From positions 17,112,001-17,176,000 of the forward strand of contig NC_052140.2 of assembly GCF_016086655.4 (NCBI RefSeq): a DNA stretch of 64,000 nucleotides. The letters run 5' to 3'. The stretch is from Lepeophtheirus salmonis (Eukaryota; Arthropoda; Copepoda; Siphonostomatoida; Caligidae). This document shows, piece by piece, positions 36,061-48,565 of the stretch. The notes beneath the pieces were generated by a model. The model searched no databases and was not told the DNA's origin. It was given only the letters and a program-made list of their open reading frames with translations. The position numbers were made by a program, and so were the translations under genes. Each line of letters begins with the position of its first letter. The first letter of the stretch is position 1.

Positions 36061-36632
36061 GGATTTTAAATCTGAAATTTTTTTAGGATAATGTAAATTA
36101 CGATTTATTTCCAGAGTGAAGTCAATCCTTCCAACCAAACACTTCCAGCTTCAAGCACGGCCTCCAACCTGGCCCTGATCATCATACATGTCCTGTTGAT
36201 GAACTCCTTGTTCATGTTGACCACTACCTCTAGAATGGAAGCCTGCAAGGAGTCCGCAATAATATGTTAACCTTTATTGGACTATCTTCCAAGACGCCCA
36301 CCACAGTCTAGTCCAAGGGGTTGAGATCCTGAGAGCTTAGAGACTACATGTCTATTCATTTTAATAGTGTAATAATTCATTACACGAGTAGGAGTCATTA
36401 TCCCATAAGGATAAAAAAGTATTTCTTGCAGGTTTTCCCGACCCATCGGACTCTTTGAAAGCATTGTAAACCTCGTAAGTAGTTAATTTGGACATCTTTG
36501 TAAACTCAATAATCTCCTTGGTTGTGTGCCTTGTACAGACGTACAAGATAATGGCCACACGGCGACTATAATCAGTGGAAATCTCATGGATTTTCTATCT
36601 TTTATATAAAGTTTTGTAAGCTAAATCCGAGT
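36061..36632 (-). mobile_element. Internally deleted mariner element, family M4
   Basis: On the minus strand 36560-36430 reads AIILYVCTRHTTKEIIEFTK, then MSKLTTYEVYNAFKESDGSG, then KPAR, an intact first DNA-binding domain (E-I-I-E-F followed by a T-x-Y-x-V recognition helix). It is followed after a frameshift by LSGSQPLGLDCGGRL (about 36345-36285), a mutated S-P-D-L-N-P-L-D catalytic motif, and then EFINRTCMMIRARLEAVLEA (about 36205-36150), the R-x-R-L-E-x-V-L C-terminus. The second DNA-binding domain and most of the catalytic core are deleted. Possible degraded ends GGATTTTAAAT (36063) and AGCTAAATCC (36618) face each other. Confidence 0.72.
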
Positions 36633-36639
36633 ACCATGA

Positions 36640-37070
36640 GGAATATGACAAAGAATGAGAAACTGAAGTCTACGAATGGAGCAAAGACAAATTTAAGTGG
36701 TTGTTTTTTGACATAATATTAACTATCTTAACTTTGCATTCCATGGTATGATGAAAGGGGAAGTCAAAGGACGAGGCCGTGTGGGCAAAATATTTCCGCT
36801 AGACGTTATGCATACTAAAGCTTTTAAACAAAGAGCGGAAATGTAATGACAAAGCTCAATGGACAACATGCTCCGCAGAAATTATTCTCTTAAACTCAGT
36901 GTGCATATTTTCGCATTGGGTCGTTCCTAGAAAAAAAAAGTATACACTATGTAAAATGACTTCAAATACAATTCGTAGATCAGAACCAAATATTAACTCA
37001 GTTAATAAAGTTTATAAACCAAATATTAATAGCAAATATTTGGCAAAATAATCACCACTACGCATTGCAT
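36640..37070. other. Spacer
   Basis: Nothing recognised, although 36760-36900 is less AT-rich than its flanks. Confidence 0.4.
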
Positions 37071-37079
37071 GTGCCCTCA

Positions 37080-37395
37080 TGGAATTGAGAGGATTATCCT
37101 TTTTTTTTCTTTACCTCCTCCGTATCTAGTTTGGTCTTCTTGATACTGCCCTTCTTCTTCTCTATAGTTTTGGACTTGCTGATGTAGACGGTGGTCCTTG
37201 TGATGCCATTGTCAAGGATTGCACCATCATGTTCAACTTTGATTTTCTCGTCTTGTAGATAAGTTAGAGAGCTCAGGTTTATTTTGTTTTGTAATCAATT
37301 CCTTATGCTTTAATATATCGAAATAAGAATTAATTTAAATGACTCACCCTCCGAAATAATTGAACTAATAAGTTAACAGATATTATTGGACCACC
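37080..37395 (-). mobile_element. Truncated mariner element, family M1, copy 3 (5' end only)
   Basis: The inverted end GGTGGTCCAATAATATCTGTTAA (reverse of 37373-37395) is followed on the minus strand by TTTCGATATATTAAAGCATA and GATTACAAAACAAAATAAACC, nearly identical to 13311-13358 of copy 1. Coding then begins and reads VYISKSKTIEKKKG, IKKTKLDTEEVKKKK, parallel to the basic region of copy 1. The element is cut off near 37080. Confidence 0.72.
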
Positions 37396-38495
37396 CAATC
37401 GTAATCCATACAAAAAAATCATTTCTACGATAGAAGATTGTATAATGTAAAAAAATAACTCTGATAATTTATTAGGAAGTAAATATCCCTATTTCTCCAT
37501 TCTTTTATTTATACAAGCCGGATTTTGTATTGACTTGTCACTTTTTTTTCTTAAAGAAATATATTCAAAGCATTCAACGCCTAAATGACAAATAAAATTT
37601 TTTACCTATATGCATCATTAGTCAACCTTTTAAAGTGATATATTCACAGAAAAACCAAAATTTATTTTGATTTTCTATATATTGATGGCGTACATCAAGG
37701 TGACAGAATAAATTCATTATTAAGTAATTAGAATCAAATTATTGACTCTAACATAAATTTTAGACGATATAGTTTAAATCCAAATGTTAATTTGTAAAAA
37801 TGTATTTATTATTTAAGTTCTAAATTCTAAGCACTTTCCGTATGTTAATCGTCCACAAAACTAAAAATTGTCATATTAACCCAAATAATATAAAATAATT
37901 TTTTATGGGGGAACAGTTAAGTTGCCTTGCAGTTATGTTAGATTGGTTACAAGCCCGAGCTATAGGTATACAAAATAGACATAGGAAATCAACACAATTT
38001 CCACTCTAAGTAATCTATATGAATCTTTTTTTGATCCTCAATTCTCCTCTGAGTCCAATAAGGACATATATTTAAAACTCCACAAAAAATACTTAGGACT
38101 TCTGTCTCTATTGCAAGCAATCTCACACCCTGTTACTTTATATTTTGATATTCTCTCAATAAGAATAATGGAACAATTAGAAATTAAAAAACCTATGGTT
38201 ATTACCAACTACCAAATTCTTTCATCCCAATAATCCTTAAAATTTACAACACCACTCATAAACTACTCACTCTACAGATATCAATAACAAAACTCTAAAA
38301 GGTAGAAATCCTTAAGCATATAACAACTAAGCCTGCCAAAATTTAATTAAAAATATGGTGCATTTGAGAGATTACATATTTACTTATAGACTATATTGTT
38401 TCTCCTTTGCAAATACGTTTAAATTTCCAAAATAATGGGCAGGGGAAAAAAAAATAACCCGATATTCCTAGAGATGGCTTTCGTAATTTGTATCA
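37396..38495. other. AT-rich spacer
   Basis: No frame or repeat recognised. Confidence 0.5.
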
Positions 38496-38499
38496 AGCG

Positions 38500-38930
38500 T
38501 TGTAAAAGTGCAGATGGTGTTGAATAGATGGCGTTAGATGAATGAAATTTTTTACTAATTTGTATAGAGTTTCATGATTGTTTTACTCAATTTTGTTTTG
38601 AAAATGCGTCAAACATGAACCACAAGCTAAAAGAAAATACGCCATATTTCTCAACTTTTCTTTGATAAAGTCGACAATGTAGGCTAAGCTTCAAAATATG
38701 TATATAGTGCTGATATTGATACTCTAACGTGCAATTTTGGTTTAATCGATTCCATTTCTGTAACTTTGATGTGAAAGATACACTAAGCTCTAGAAGGCCA
38801 ATTTCTGAAAATGCGAATAATGTAATGTAAATCACCGAGTCTGACTATCATGAAATCACTGTTTTGATTGCAAAGGATATAATTATCAATATAATAGAAA
38901 TGAAGAAATTTAAAAAAAAATCATTAAAGA
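38500..38930 (+). pseudogene. SETMAR-type mariner 5' fragment, copy a
   Basis: Begins with ATAGATGGCGTTAGATG and aligns along its length with 39640-39950, 46650-47065 and 49257-49680. It contains TTGGTTTAATCGATTCCATTTCTGT, then sequence corresponding to the DVKDT..GRPI(V/S)EN linker and second helix-turn-helix of irritans/SETMAR mariners (RPISENANNVM, then TESDYHEITVLIAKDI near 38795-38880). Frameshifted several times. Homology stops soon after this point in all four copies. Confidence 0.68.
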
Positions 38931-39639
38931 GAATGCTTTTTACTACTTCTAATATTACAGGATTCTTCTCCAATTACAAAAAGTGGGGTTTGATTTTATT
39001 TCCTCCAACTCTTGGATACTCACAGCTATTATAATAAAACACTATGGCAGCAAAGTTGCACTCTACCCAAACATTCTTCAAATTACAAAGATGACTGCAT
39101 TTAGTTTTTGTTTCTTTTATTTTAACATACAGCCGGGGAAATATATTTTGCATCCATGGACTAAAACAAAAATAGTTTTGATGCTCTAAATACCCACATT
39201 CTTTGAATGATCAATCATACAAATTTCATTTTTTTATATTTGTGAATAATTATGCCCAATTTAATTTAGTATGATTTTGAAATTAAAATTAGTTAACAGA
39301 AAATTAAAAAAATTAAGATGTACTACATTTTTTATATTTAAATTAAAGAAAAAAAAAGTTCCTATCTCAGTTTTTTGAAATGTAATTTAGAATAATTAAA
39401 TAATCAATTTAGCAAGATAGGCAAAAAGTTACTCCGTTCAAATATACGATACCTTCTTGGAAAGGGAGATGAACAAAGTTGAACATGATATGTCTAGTAA
39501 AAAGGATTTACATGTTTCAAAATATAAGTAAAATTATTTTGATAAGTTATGCCAAGATAGTGTTAAAAAGATAATACTATTGTACTTTCAAAAATTTTCA
39601 GATAGTGTAGTGATTATTTCACCCCTTATTATTTGAGCC

Positions 39640-39955
39640 ACGTGTCAAAGTTGATCACTGTTAAAGAACGCTAAATTTTTTCATCAAATAAGACAAAAAC
39701 GTAAGCCAGGCACCTGAAAATGTGAATAGTGTTTATAATTATACTGTTAAGTGCAATTTAATCTTCATCGTTTCCGTTACTATAATTTGGATATAAAAGA
39801 TGAAGTATGGAATGGAAGCCAATTGTCGAAAATGTGGATAAGATAATTGAAATCTCCGAGTCCGATCGTTATAAAAGCACTGTTGTAATTGCCAGGGAGA
39901 TAAACATTAATGGAATAAAAATTAAGAAATTAAAAAAAAATTAATGTACATCTTT
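39640..39955 (+). pseudogene. SETMAR-type mariner 5' fragment, copy b
   Basis: Contains CCTGAAAATGTGAATAGTGTTTAT, encoding the ENVNSV(Y/F) motif region. It then reads YNLDIKDEV, a frameshift, PIVENVDKIIEISESDRY and TVVIAREIN-like sequence (about 39785-39905). This is the helix-turn-helix part of a D,D34D mariner transposase; no catalytic domain is attached. Confidence 0.68.
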
Positions 39956-40734
39956 TGCTGCGATAACGATAGTTTTCTTCAACTATAAAATATATATCAT
40001 TTATTACATATTATATACTAGGAGAAAGTGCTCCTTTTGGTTGAATGTGTTGACATGATCGATATAGTATCTGATCCCTCAATTATTATTTTTTATTTGT
40101 GCAGTGCAAAGGTGGTTTATTTTGTTACTCTATAATTTAAAATAATTGTTAATATACATAATTACATAACCCATTAACTCAAAAATGTAATATATTTATA
40201 GAATAAAGGGTTCTCATGTTGGCAACATTGTACAAAAATGACTCTTTGTTAAAAAAAAGAATAAAGGTTTCACAAAGAATAAAAAGTATAAATTTCACAA
40301 TTTTATATAAAGTGTAATAGCTATAACATCATTTTTTCAATATGAACAATGTTTTTCACAATTATTTTTATTTTTAGTAAATAGATGGGATTTCTTTTGT
40401 TTGCTATTATTACATGTTAATTGCATAACAAAAGTGCTGAAAAAAAAACTTCAGAATATACACTGTATAACAGTCAGGCTATAGAAGCAGTAAAGGATGG
40501 GCGTGAGTTCATTCTAGAAGAGAGATTCTGAATATTATTTTTATAGTAAATATAGTAGGTTCTTTTCATGCATTAAAGTAGTGAAGAACGTGCGTTTCCC
40601 CTCGAAAATACATATTGCCAAAAACTTATTTAACATAACATTTAAAAAAATAAAACTTATTTTGATTTTGCATCTAAGTTTTAAGTTTTTCATTCCTAAA
40701 TAGATTCAGTTATATTCAAAACTTGTTTGAACGT
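39956..40734. other. AT-rich spacer
   Basis: Nothing recognised. Confidence 0.45.
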
Positions 40735-41040
40735 TCTTGTGTGCTTATAAAAGATGTATCATAAACCTGAGGATTTGTTGCAGAGTTGTGATTGTAAGTC
40801 CTTGTTGAACTCAAAGTAGAATTGGGGATCGACATCGAAGTAATTCTAGTAAATGTCCTTGTTTATAAACTTTTCTCCTTCTTCTCTTGTCACAGCTGAT
40901 TATAGGTGATCTAATGAAACGTCAAGCACATTATTATTCTTTTATTCAAAACATTATTCAAATGTCAGGGTTACCATGTTGATTTTCTGTCTCTTTTCTT
41001 TTTTTAATGCTCAATCTAAACTAGATTTTTATCTTTGTCT
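40735..41040 (+). repeat. Dispersed repeat family R2, copy 2
   Basis: Partner of 11180-11470. Carries GGGATCGACATCGAAG, the block CTCCTTCTTCTCTTGTCACAGCTGA at 40875-40900 and GTGATCTAATGAAACGTCAAG, then TGTCAGGGTTACCATG. The first of these blocks recurs inverted at about 63510-63545. Confidence 0.55.
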
Positions 41041-42625
41041 TTTAGCTACGGAAATTCCATTACCTTGTGTTATACGTATTCATAATATTAAAATATGAAC
41101 TGTTTTTGGGATTCATTATTACTATTTCGTATTTCCTTGGCATTACTTTATCACAAGGATTACAATTTACCCTGCACAAGTACTTATACAAGTACACAAA
41201 AAAGTGGATTCCATAAAGAAAATATTATAAGATATATATATTTTTTCCTATTGAATCACGCTACAAAAAATAATCTTCAATTATTTTTAAATACAGTTTT
41301 ATAAGCCATTTTTTAGATTTGAGTTTGAAAAAAGTATGTGAAAATGTTATATTTTTTGAAATATTTTATACTTATTCTCAAAAATCAGATTTGATAAGAA
41401 AAAAGTATTTGAATATTTGTATATAGCTTATGAAGTACTAGTAAAATGAAATATGATATTTAAAAACTTTTGAAAAAATAAAATTTTGTTTACTTAATCG
41501 TAAAAATAATTAAATTTGAGTAATTTAATGATTAATCCGTCGTTAAATTAGAAATTCCTAGCGGAAATAAATCATTTTGTTAGAATACATTTTGTAAAAG
41601 GGCGTAGGTTACTTATATTGAATTAGTTTTATTTATTTAGTGAAACACCGGAAGCATACCCATGAGGGAGGAACATTAAATAATAAAATACATAATGATA
41701 GTTACAGCACTCTTAGTTCCTGAGTATGTAATAAAATATAACACTACATAATATCAACAAAATAAGAGTAATTTTGTTTAACATTTGTTAAAAAGATTAT
41801 CCGTTAGCATTATCTTTAGAAAGGAAAATTGTCAAATCTTTATGAGTGTAAATTTAATATATATATATATATATACTTTGGTTAAAGGCAAGATATTAAT
41901 GTTTCTATTAATTACTTCTGGAGTTTCAAAAAATGTTGAAATAGAGTTGGAAATAAGAAAATAAACAGTTGGTACTTTAATTATTTTTATTATTATTAAT
42001 ATAACTTCAATAACAAGTAACTCATGAAATAAAACAAGGGACCCAGATAGGAAGAAAAAGTGTACTTACTTTGCTCAAAAAAGGCTACAACCCAAGTATT
42101 TCCTTTTTCAGTTATAAACTAAAAGCTAATTGAAAATCATATGATAAATTTTTCTATATATTAAATGTCTTAGAGAATACTTTTTTTCTCTACTATTGGC
42201 TCAATGTATAATTGAATATTACTAACAACGATACACCAGAGTGTAAGAGAATATTGATTAATTCAGTCCTAGATCGTAGTTATTACATTTATTCAAAATT
42301 CAAAACAAAAATATGGGGATATACTTATAATAAATAAGAAGTGTGATCACAGTGCTTTAAAATATTAAGCAACAGTACTACGTATGTATGTATCAATATA
42401 AAAACAATGGGTAAACATCTTTTTTGAAGGCGTGTTTTTTCGTTCCCCTAGTCAAAGCTTTTCCCTTGACGCCTGACTCACTCTTTATATTTTCTCCAAT
42501 AGATTACTGATTATATTTATACATATATGACGTAGTATCAATCAACTCTCTGTTGACGTCATCAATTTTTTTCGACAAGATGAATATTTTTATTGTTATA
42601 AATATAAAAATTCGGACCAATTCTT
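41041..42625. other. AT-rich spacer with an (AT)n tract
   Basis: No gene. An alternating AT tract of about 20 bp lies at 41856-41876. Near 42553 TTGACGTCATCAA is a CRE-like palindrome in otherwise plain sequence. Confidence 0.45.
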
Positions 42626-42637
42626 GGGCCTAAGGTA

Positions 42638-42676
42638 CTGACTCGGAAGGAATTGCTTACCCATAGCCTGTTTTTG
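42638..42676 (+). repeat. 39-bp direct repeat, left copy
   Basis: CTGACTCGGAAGGAATTGCT begins a 39-bp block matched at 43232-43270 with two substitutions. The two flank a mariner transposase fragment in the same orientation, 594 bp apart. Confidence 0.85.
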
Positions 42677-42729
42677 CTGTAAGGCTCTTGTTTTTCCGAC
42701 CCAACTGCTACGTTGTCTGCTTAAATTAT

Positions 42730-43230
42730 TCTCTTTAACTTATCGAACAAGGTAAAAACTGCAAAAGTAAAGAAATGCAAGCGAAATGAGGAAAAATTGC
42801 AAAAAAATTTAGAGTAACATCATTTGTGATAACATAAAAAACGACAATTTGTGAAGGGAAAGAAAAATATTCAACAAATAAAGAATCTAGGAAGCTGTTA
42901 AAAAAAAGCTCTTTTTGCCAATTTGGTAAATTCATCATTTCTCCTCCACGCTTCATCATGGCAGCTTGGACCGAGTCCAAATTTGGATGAAAGGTGAGGC
43001 AGATTTTTTTCTCCAAGACGTTGTAAATCATGAAGTCCAGGGAGTCGAGGTCACGGTTGAAGGAGGAGTACATGGAGGCAGACCAAAAACAGTCATATTG
43101 TTGCTGCTCAGGTGTTGGTACTTCTTGGCTATAGACAACATATTTCAACCATATTAACATCTTTAATACCCTTTTTAATATTGTAAGCAGTCCGGATAGA
43201 GATGCCAACATTCATTGCAGACTTCTTAGG
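42730..43230 (-). pseudogene. Mariner transposase fragment, family M5
   Basis: On the minus strand about 43230-43170 reads KKSAMNVGISIRTAYNIKKG, a mariner helix-turn-helix (I-S-x-R-T-A-Y-x-I-K recognition helix). The open frame 43211-42735 then carries NRDLDSLDFMIYNVLEKK (about 43070-43015), equivalent to the S-P-D-L-N-P-L-D-F motif, with a catalytic Asp retained. This is followed by FHPNLDSVQAAMMKRG, the standard H-P-N-x-x-S/A-L segment. The region between helix-turn-helix and the last Asp is deleted. The long remaining open frame (158 codons) is partly read-through into AT-rich sequence beyond 42900. Confidence 0.7.
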
Positions 43231-43231
43231 A

Positions 43232-43270
43232 CTGACTCGGAAGGAATTGCTCACCCAAAGCCTGTTTTTG
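43232..43270 (+). repeat. 39-bp direct repeat, right copy
   Basis: Matches 42638-42676 except T to C and T to A changes; both copies also share a degenerate C-(C/T)-T-A-(A)-G-G-(T)-A block just before. It lies at the 5' edge of the M5 transposase fragment, so its minus strand probably belongs to the start of that ORF. Confidence 0.85.
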
Positions 43271-43274
43271 TTTT

Positions 43275-46200
43275 CTTATCATTGAGTAATGAAAAAATGT
43301 AATTTAATATAACAGGATAAAACTGTAGTTAGATGTTACTGCAAGTTTAAGTAACACACACCTGTACAAAAAAGCAGAAAATTATCCATTAATTACGCTC
43401 TTACTTTACTGGGGGGCTGACAGTTTCATTTTTTGGTTTTTTTTGTTTTTCGAAGTAAAATCTTAAAATATCTACAAAATTATATATTTATTATTTTTCA
43501 AAAATTCTAGGATTTATTATAAAATATTTAACATTTTGGCTTTTTTCTGATAAAGGTTTTTTAAAAAACAAAAATGTTAGTATTATATTTAAACTCACAC
43601 TGTACGTTGAATTAAAGATGAAGATCACATTAACCTCTTCAGAGCTTTATTTTTTGATACAAAGTTTTTTTATGGTTTTTTTAAATATTGTTATTTAACC
43701 AAAATAATTTAAAATATAAGACTCCTACTGAAATCATATCTATTTTTTTCAAAGATATTCAATTTAGGGACATTGTAAATAAAATGTTAATATTTGCTCT
43801 GTCTGATGAAAAAGGCTCCAGCTTAAATAAATATGGTATGTATTTTTTTTTCTTTTTTTCAAAAGGACGCAAAAATATTAAATTCAGGACCTTCGTAAAT
43901 ATGATGTTCATGTTTACATTGTTTTTTTAATATGAAAAAAATAGCAAACATTTTATTAGAAAAACTGAAGTAAATACAGTTTTTATATAACTACCTTAAA
44001 TTTCAAGTTAACAAATTTACAATTACTTTCTGTTCAATTCACTTGGATGTTATATACCTCGAAATTCGTATAGACACTTTTTTTTAATTTAATGAATTAA
44101 TACAGATTGAAAAATGTTGATAACCAAAAATAAACTATTTAACCGTTATGCATAGTTTATTAAAAAAATGAATTAATCGACCAGTGATATTTTCCTAGTC
44201 ATCCCTGTACCAATAGACAATATTTTCTTTAGAAACATCTGTTAATTTAGTTAACCCTTCTTTCTAACTTTGCTTTTATGAATATTTTATCATTAACAAA
44301 ATAATCAAAATAAAAAAACTTCTAAATTTATGATCAAAAGATTTGTTTCCACAGGTCGCATTGTAAAATAATTTTTTAGCTAATTTGTGTAAGTGGGAAA
44401 TATATTTTTTTAACTTAATGATGGTATCTGTTTGACAAGAGTCTTTAAAAATTTTAACAAATATCTGAGCTGCTGCATCAAATCTTTGATAGAGTGGTTT
44501 GGTCTTTACCCCAACTCTTCATTGTTATTATTACTATGACACTAAAAATCATTTATTATACCTCCTAAAGTAAATTGTAAGTGACTTTCCTCCTTGGCAA
44601 GGGAAGCAACTTTTTTCCTTTATAGCTTCGATTTTTTCTCAATATAATTTAAAATTTAGTCTAGTTCAAATTTTTTGTTTAGGTTCAAGTTTAGTCCAAT
44701 TCATATTTTAGAAATTATTGTTATTTGTAAGAGACTGTATTATTTCCTTCATCCATACAATTGTTTTTATATTTATTTAAATAAACATTTTTTTAACAAT
44801 AATTTTATAATGAATCTAAATCGGAATTGGCTATAATTTTGGTATCGCTGTATCTATAACTTTAAACTCTATCTCGTTCAAATGTTAAACTCATATTGAT
44901 TATTTGAAAATAAAAATTTGTTTTTTTATTGATGCCATTTATTGGTACAAGTATTTTTAGCATTATAATTGATATTTACCAGTCTAAAACAAATGGAACA
45001 GTCAAAAAATGATACAAAATTTAAATGACAAAATAAATGTAATACTTTAATTGTTTAATATATAGTTAATTACAATACATTTTTCGGGATTATTTTTTAA
45101 CCAGTTCAAACTGTATTATAAGAAAGATGTTCACTTTCAAAAGGACATATTAATAATAATAATTGTTCAAAAATAGCTGACATAGATTTATATGTATTAT
45201 TTTGTACAAATTTTCAGAAAAATATTTTTTTTTTTTTTTTATTGCAATCGTAGAATTCTTGGTAAAATATTCATTTTAAGATTTGATAGGAAATTATTCA
45301 AGTAAAAGAAAATATATATAGCATGAATTTTTAATACATGTCATACTTATAAAAAGTATGGAAATATTTTGACATTTCTAATCTTGTTTCATTGATTAAT
45401 GTAAAAATCACTGTAGTACAACAAAGTCTTAATTCCTTCAATAAATTTTTATTTAAAAAACTTTCCTTTAAATCTTACAAACTTGGTGGATTAGTGATCT
45501 TTTAAGCAATATCGACTTAGATTAATAAATCGTATTATACAAAATTAAGTTTTCATAGATTATTAGCTACTGAAAAGGCCAAACATTTATATGTATAAAA
45601 TGTAATATTATGATATTCATTTTATCAGATTCTTTTTAAAGTTTGATTTATGAGGATTAAAATAATTTGATCTTGAACTTTCATTCTTTTTTAAATTTTA
45701 TACGAGAATATACTAATATATATTTATTTACACATATTACATCAGTCCAAAAATAATAAAAGTTTATAATCCGAAACAGAAAACAAACAGTGTTCAAATA
45801 ATAATTATAAAAATACAAATATGTCAATGGAAGAATTTGAAATATTATTAGTTTAAATACAATACCAAAGGAGGAATAGAAAACAGAAAAACAGGTAGAT
45901 AAGGTATCAGATCAAGAAGTTATGTTCTTGAGCGATTTTTGACAAGTAAACGTTAGTAAACATTCTATATTAGAATATTCATATTGTATAAAGTATTAGT
46001 ATTACTTATTAGTTTTTAATATTTCCTTTTGATGGAGAAGGAAGCAAGAATGAATTTCGCTTCAGAGAAGTAATTAACAAGCCAGGCAGAATATATTTTT
46101 AATCAAATACTTATAAAATAAGTTTTACTTAAAGATAAATTATTTTCTTTATTTTTTATTTCATAATAATTCCTTATATTTTTTTAAAGTTTTTCAAATT

Positions 46201-46640
46201 TGACTAGATACTAAGCAAATGTAATACGTAGACTTGACTAATCTTTTGAACTTTAATTTAATATTTATAAGTAATCAGTAATTTAGAGTAGGTCATATAA
46301 TTATTTAATATAGTTTTTCCTATAAAAAAATGTTAAGATATAGCTGCAATTGAATCATACTAAATTTGGTAGTTGTAAAAGTACGTTTTACCTTTATGCA
46401 TTTAATATTTTTATATAATTAACCTCCAAACCACAATATTATGTAAATTTAAAAATATAGACGAAAAACTAAAATAATTAACAAATGTAAAAAAGAATAT
46501 TTTTTTAAATAAGCAATTAGTGGAAAAGCCAAGGTATTATTAAAACACATTATGTTTTAGACCCTTTTTCTCAAAGCTGGTTTTAGTCAAATGCATGAAT
46601 AAGTTAATAAAACATACCAAATTTGGTTTACAATTGATTT
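43275..46640. other. Long AT-rich stretch
   Basis: About 3.4 kb with no recognised frame on either strand. A T17-18 run lies around 45223-45240. The 80-codon frame at 43688-43930 is Phe/Lys/Asn-rich and looks like chance. Confidence 0.5.
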
Positions 46641-46649
46641 AGATATTAA

Positions 46650-47065
46650 AAATACGTGTATTAAAAAAATACAATTTCCCAGAATGTGGCTATAGTAGTG
46701 TGCATCTCGTGTTTTAAAGTAGATTTGTTTTACGCTAAATGGTGTTAGAAAAATTTCCTTTAAAAGTTTTGTAATTGTTCGGCTCAACATCTTCGCACGT
46801 CAATGAGAAATTACGGCATATTTTAAAGTTTTTGTTTTCGATAAAGGAAAAAACGCAAAAGAGGCTAAACTCAATAATAATTTTTATGGTTTGGATACTA
46901 TAACAGACAATCACGTGTAAATTAAGTTTTTTCGATTCCATTTCTGTTATTCTGATGTCAAAAACTACACTCTGGACAGAAACTGTCGAAAATGGGATTA
47001 CGTAATGTAAAGATCGTGGCTGACCGTCATGTAAGTAGTGTTTTGATTGGCAAGAGGATAAAATT
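46650..47065 (+). pseudogene. SETMAR-type mariner 5' fragment, copy c
   Basis: Aligns with copies a, b and d: TTTTGTAATTGTTCGGCTCA near 46767, TTTCGATTCCATTTCTGTTATTCTGATGT at 46929-46957, then a GTCGAAAATGGGATTACGTAATG block and CGTCATGTAAGTAGTGTTTTGATTGGCAAG near 47022. The latter two encode the second helix-turn-helix of the transposase in the other copies. Frameshifted and lacking the catalytic half. Confidence 0.65.
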
Positions 47066-47816
47066 CAATGTACAAAAAAAATAGTTCTTCCACAAATTAC
47101 ATTTGAAACAAAATCATCAAATCAAACTACCTCGGAAACTGGAAAAGCTTATTAATATGTTTGAAAATCCATAGCCTACAAATTTAATTTTTATTCAAAA
47201 ATATTCAATTATGATTCGACAAAATTGGAAAATTGGATGCAAATTTAAATAAAAGATATATAATGTTCTTGTAAGAATTATAGTTGAAAATATGGAATCT
47301 ATACTCTTTTTTTTAATGCTTCTTGGCATAATTTGTAAATATATTATATTAAAGAAATAAAAGCAGTGACTAAAAAATTAATGATATATTTCGACACCTC
47401 CTTCTATTGAAAGGATGTTGTTAATAAAAAAATTATTTATATATCTTTAAAATTGTACAAAATTGTTTAACTACTCTTTATCATAAGTATAAAAATATAC
47501 AATGCCTGACAAAAATGTAAAAAAAAATTGCGTTTAAAATTTGATAACAACATCATCTATAGAAATGAAATTTTCTAAAGGAAAAATTTGATCAAAATGT
47601 CTCTACCTTTGTTCACATTTCTGTTGACTACAACTATATTCAATAAAATGAAATATAAAAATAAAGGTTTCCTTAGATGTTGAGGTGCACCATAAAATAA
47701 AATTGAATAAAGATACAATTATCAATTTTTAAAGAACTTTATATCTAAAGAAGAATAAAATAAGATATTTTCTAAATCATCATGTGCGTCGTTAGTTAAA
47801 GAAATTAAAAAATATA
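47066..47816. other. AT-rich spacer
   Basis: Nothing recognised. Confidence 0.45.
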
Positions 47817-47818
47817 TA

Positions 47819-48563
47819 CTGGGTAAGGACTCAAAAATTTAAAACCGTTTCTACTTCTACATATTTTCATTTTGAGCTATTTTTATGGGAAACCTTTGAT
47901 GCAAAAGTTGGTAATTTAACAATTTTCTTCACTTTTTATTCAATATGTCCTCCTCCATTCTGAAATATAGTTCCAATACAGGGACGAACAGAAGCACAGC
48001 TGGCCTTAAAAAAGTCTGAGGACTAGTTGTTACACTCTACTGTAATCGTGGCCTTCAGGGCAACACAATTTAGGTGATAAGTTTTTGTTTTTTTGCCCTC
48101 CAAGACACACCAAATAGCAATATACAGAGGGTTCCTGTCGGATGAGGACAAAGGCCAGAAGTATACTGCCCAGGAGGCAGCCATGTTCTCTTTGCAGAAA
48201 TGCTACAACTTCTGGGACATAAGTGCTGGGGTGACGTCTTGGGTAAACACATAGTTGTCTATGGGTACGTGCTCTTCAATCGTGGCAAAATATGATACCA
48301 GAGAAGTTTGTAATAGATGCCCGTGTTGAATTTATCGTTTGCCTTGAAGAACAGCGTCCTCTGTGAATATCTTCTCTGAGATCGCACACCCTTTGCTGTT
48401 TTGCATGTGGCTTAAACATTTTTGTTTGTACAAAAAAAACAACACATCAAATTGTAGTTTTTTGTTAGTTCTTTCGAATGGCAACAAGTACAAAATTGTC
48501 ATACTTTTAAAACTGAGGCTAAGAGGCTTTGAAGAGGATTCCAATTTTTGAGTCTGCATCCTA
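47819..48563 (-). mobile_element. Internally deleted mariner element, family M2, copy B
   Basis: The left end CTGGGTAAGGACTCAAAAATTT follows TA at 47817. The inverted right end ATTTTTGAGTCTGCATCC (48544-48561) is followed by TATA. On the minus strand the transposase keeps a short N-terminal piece (AKQQRV, about 48400). It also keeps VYPRRHPSTYVPEVVAFL, the segment before the last catalytic motif (about 48255-48190), and LLGSILLAFVLIRQEP in one frame or SSSDRNPLYIAIWCVLEG in another (about 48160-48090). The second reading is the S-P-D-L-N-P-L-D motif with Asp retained. The C-terminal end mirrors copy A. Total 745 bp. Confidence 0.8.
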
Positions 48564-48565
48564 TA

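Noticed and set aside
41856..41876. (AT)n tracts here and at 5924, 13054, 51138, 54095 and 61090 as possible regulatory DNA
   Set aside because: Ordinary microsatellites in a highly AT-rich genome; no consistent position relative to genes.
42553..42565. CRE-like palindrome TTGACGTCATCAA
   Set aside because: No promoter or gene nearby; an isolated 8-base palindrome is expected by chance in 64 kb.
42966..43157. 63-codon plus-strand frame
   Set aside because: Shadow of the M5 mariner transposase fragment on the minus strand.
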